From Endobacter medicaginis (lineage in GTDB: Bacteria; Pseudomonadota; Alphaproteobacteria; Acetobacterales; Acetobacteraceae): a stretch of DNA of 64,000 bases. A program made the translations under genes and the position numbers. The notes beneath the pieces are model-generated. The model searched no databases. It was not told the DNA's origin and saw nothing but the letters and a program-made list of their open reading frames with translations. Positions within the stretch are counted from its first letter, which is position 1, and each line of letters begins with the position of its first letter. This document shows positions 61,937-64,000 of the stretch, one piece after another. The DNA is taken from contig NZ_JACHXV010000002.1 of NCBI RefSeq assembly GCF_014192375.1, forward strand, positions 171,472 through 235,471, given 5' to 3'.

Positions 61937-64000
61937 TCAGGTGAAGATGGCGTGGTCCGTCATGGTCGTGGCGCTGACATTCCCCAGGCCCTGCAGGACC
62001 AGCATGCTCGAAGCACCTCCCCCGGCCGCATGGGTGGTGATCTGGAGATCGGCACCGCCATTGATCGAAGCGGCGGAGATATAGCTGGTCAGATCGTTCA
62101 TCTGACGATCCCAGCCGACTGCCGCGAGCGCGGCACGCAGATCGACCACGTCGCCCGCACCGGGGCTCGCGCCGAGGACCGTCGACCTCCCTGAAGTCGC
62201 CATGACATAGGTATTGCGACCCCCGAGCTCGGAAACCGTCTCGCCGTCGTAGAGCTGGACGACGCTCGAGCCGCTGATGAAGAGCATCTGGGCAGAGGCG
62301 GCCGAGCTCACCGTGAGGCTCTGCGGCGCGCTGGCGAGCGAACTGGTCCCGGCCGCGTCGGTCTGGATGGCGGTGATGGCGTAGGTGCCGCTGGCGAGCG
62401 CGGTGGCGGGGGCGAGCACCCAGACGCCGGACGACGAGGCCACGGCCTGGCCCAGCACGGAGGCGACGCCTGCGGACGTGGTGGCCGACACCGTCACGAT
62501 CGCGCCGGCCTCTGCCGTGCCCTGGAGCTGCGGCTGGGCGACATTGGTGGTCAGGCTGCCGCCGAGCGTCGCGGTGGTCGCACCGCTGACGGGATTGATC
62601 CAGTAATCCTGCCAGCCGTCGCTGCCCTGTTCGTTGTTGACCTGCGAGGTCACACCGTCGAGCGTGATCGAGTTGACATACAGGTTGATGTCGTCGGCAG
62701 GCAGGTTGCTGCCATGCGCGTCGTTGATGAAGTCCACCGAGATCCGGTGGCCGCCACCGGCACCCGGGCCGTTGCGGAACAGGCCCGTCAGCGTGATGTT
62801 GTCGCTCGCACCCGCGCTCTTGAGTGCGGATGTCGAATACACTCCGCCCACCTGGCTGCCGTCCACGTCGACGATGAACCGCGCACCCTGCTGCCACACA
62901 TCCGCAGACACGTTCAGAACCAGAGTGTCGAGCGAGAGCGACATCGTCGGCGCCAACGGCACATGCGTGTCGACGTTCAGCGTCTGCACCACCGCATTCG
63001 CCGACACATTGCCGGCGGCATCGGCCTGATGAACCGACAGCGCATAGACCCCGTTGGCCAGCGTGCGCGATGACGCCAGGCTCCACACACCCTGGGACGA
63101 GACCGTCGTCGTGCCCAGCAGGACGCTGGTGCCTGCCTGCGTAGCCGTGACACTCACCGTGTCACCGGCCTCGCCGCTGCCAGACAGCACCGGGGAGGAC
63201 TGGTTGCTCACCGCCGCCACGCTCACCGCCTTCTGCGCCGCCGTCGCATAGTTGGCGATGCCGCCACTGAGCTGGGCGGCGTTGGTCACCACCGTCGCCC
63301 CGTCGAGGGTGATCGAGTTGACGTAGAGGTTGATGTCCTGGCCGGCGCCGCTGCCATAGGCGTCGTTGAGGAAGTTCACCGACACCTGATGCGCGCCATT
63401 GGTGCCCGAACCCACGCCGAAGCTGCCGGTGATCACGATGTTCTGGCTCGCGCCGGTGGATTTCAGCGCGGAGGTCGAATACACGCCGCCATACTGCTTG
63501 CCATCGACATAGACGGTAAACTGGGGTCCCTGCTTCCAGACATCGGCCGAGACGTTCAGCACCAGCGTGTCGGCGGAACTCACCGTGGGAGCCGCGGGGG
63601 CGGTCGTGTCGATCGTCAGGCTCTGTGCCGTCGAGGCCGCCGACTGCGTGCCGGCCGCATCGATCTGCGTCGCCGCGACCAGATAGGTACCCTCCGCCAG
63701 AGCCGTCGAGGTCAGGCTCCAGCTGCCGGTGGACGACGCCACGGCCTGACCCAGAACAACCAGCCCCGCACCCAGCGAACCGGTCACGATCACCGTGGCG
63801 CCAGCTTCCGCCGTCCCCGACACGCCCGGCGTCGTGATGTTGGTCACATTCCGCGACAGCGTCAGCGTCGGCGCAGACGGCACATGCGTGTCGATGGTCA
63901 CCGTCTGCGGCGCGCTGGCGAGCGAACTGGTCCCGGCCGCGTCGGTCTGGATGGCGGTGATGGCGTAGGTGCCGCTGGCGAGCGCGGTGGCGGGGGCGAG
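61937..64000 (-). CDS. Large repeat adhesin/carbohydrate-binding exoprotein (5' part outside window)
   Basis: At least 687 residues are visible and the frame is open at the right edge, so the N-terminus is missing. Ig-like repeats (GTAEAGAIVTVSATTSAG, GTYAITAIQTDAAGTSSLA) alternate with two domains resembling the CBM60 xylan-binding family (LVLNVSADVW..., FIVDVDGSQVGGVYSTSALK, DDINLYVNSITLDG). The last 100 residues (GDVVDLRAALAAVGWD..., SSMLVLQGLGNVSATTM) look like a type I secretion C-terminal target. This suggests a secreted or surface-bound glycan-binding protein. No secretion genes are in view. Confidence 0.8.
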   Translation of the reverse strand, partial: LAPATALASGTYAITAIQTDAAGTSSLASAPQTVTIDTHVPSAPTLTLSRNVTNITTPGVSGTAEAGATVIVTGSLGAGLVVLGQAVASSTGSWSLTSTALAEGTYLVAATQIDAAGTQSAASTAQSLTIDTTAPAAPTVSSADTLVLNVSADVWKQGPQFTVYVDGKQYGGVYSTSALKSTGASQNIVITGSFGVGSGTNGAHQVSVNFLNDAYGSGAGQDINLYVNSITLDGATVVTNAAQLSGGIANYATAAQKAVSVAAVSNQSSPVLSGSGEAGDTVSVTATQAGTSVLLGTTTVSSQGVWSLASSRTLANGVYALSVHQADAAGNVSANAVVQTLNVDTHVPLAPTMSLSLDTLVLNVSADVWQQGARFIVDVDGSQVGGVYSTSALKSAGASDNITLTGLFRNGPGAGGGHRISVDFINDAHGSNLPADDINLYVNSITLDGVTSQVNNEQGSDGWQDYWINPVSGATTATLGGSLTTNVAQPQLQGTAEAGAIVTVSATTSAGVASVLGQAVASSSGVWVLAPATALASGTYAITAIQTDAAGTSSLASAPQSLTVSSAASAQMLFISGSSVVQLYDGETVSELGGRNTYVMATSGRSTVLGASPGAGDVVDLRAALAAVGWDRQMNDLTSYISAASINGGADLQITTHAAGGGASSMLVLQGLGNVSATTMTDHAIFT
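62320..62416 (-). repeat. Direct repeat within adhesin gene, downstream copy
   Basis: At least 97 bases here are identical to 63904-64000, 1584 bp (528 codons) away in the same frame. The identity runs to the window edge and so is longer than seen. It encodes part of an Ig-like module (LASGTYAITAIQTDAAGTSS). Exact identity at synonymous sites indicates recent duplication or gene conversion. Confidence 0.9.
63904..64000 (-). repeat. Direct repeat within adhesin gene, upstream copy (runs off edge)
   Basis: The second copy of the identical segment described at 62320. It forms the right edge of the window, so the repeat may continue and further copies may lie beyond. Translation is in frame with the adhesin. 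Confidence 0.9.

Overview
The window is GC-rich (roughly two-thirds G+C by eye), densely packed and mostly housekeeping DNA of a Gram-negative alphaproteobacterium. The gene set fits the Rhodospirillales/Acetobacteraceae: long-form Hpf, NrnC, DUF1150 beside Hsp20, adjacent kdsB and pheA, gltBD, and an Mre/Pbp2/RodA block. The family assignment is inference from gene content and protein style, not from a phylogeny. I see no insertion sequence, prophage, CRISPR array or replication origin.

Layout. 1-5.3 kb: the SRP RNA (ffs), nudC, a GMC oxidoreductase, kdsB-pheA and hisN. 5.4-10.2 kb: a tight four-gene cluster of two paralogous glycosyltransferases, a membrane acyltransferase and a methyltransferase, which looks like surface-glycan assembly or decoration. 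10.2-14.7 kb: serA, a pirin, then a LysR-MFS pair whose MFS gene overlaps the pirin gene tail to tail. 14.8-22.3 kb: a TonB-dependent receptor, a secreted CocE/S15-type hydrolase, a DUF2254 membrane protein, a GNAT protein and a flavoprotein. 22.5-28.6 kb: glutamate synthase gltB-gltD. 28.8-38.1 kb: an NDUFA9-like protein, tRNA-Leu(CAG), nrnC, the Kdo/LPS-export run kdsD-lptC-lptA-lptB, a secreted nucleoside hydrolase-like gene, rpoN and hpf. 38.4-41.6 kb: hsp20-DUF1150 behind a sigma-32-like promoter, then def-fmt-truA. 41.6-45 kb: dapD-dapE with two membrane proteins. 45.3-51.3 kb: a degenerate GGDEF protein, then rpmH-rnpA-yidD-yidC-engB-argB. 51.5-58.2 kb: an ArsC-like and an orphan HisKA-like gene, then mreB-mreC-mreD-mrdA-rodA. 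58.5-64 kb: twin glycine-zipper lipoproteins, leuA with a structured leader, a Gly/Trp-rich lipoprotein and the 3' part of a large repeat adhesin that runs off the right edge.

Many genes overlap by 1-8 bases at stop/start junctions (kdsB/pheA, acyltransferase/methyltransferase, LysR/MFS, kdsD/lptC/lptA/lptB, dapD/dapE, rnpA/yidD, mrdA/rodA), so translational coupling is widespread. Together the window supplies envelope construction (Kdo-LPS export, cell-shape elongasome, YidC insertion), amino-acid synthesis (Phe, His, Ser, Glu, Lys/DAP, Arg, Leu) and translation factors.

The most unusual feature is a family of four imperfectly palindromic repeats of about 126-143 bp (22338, 38245, 46857, 47032). 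All four lie between convergent genes. Their outer arms and one inner stem differ in sequence between copies but stay self-complementary, which is the signature of a conserved RNA or DNA fold. Two copies contain the stop codon of the neighbouring gene within an arm. I found nothing in established knowledge that exactly matches it; ERIC-type elements are the closest analogue in size and form.
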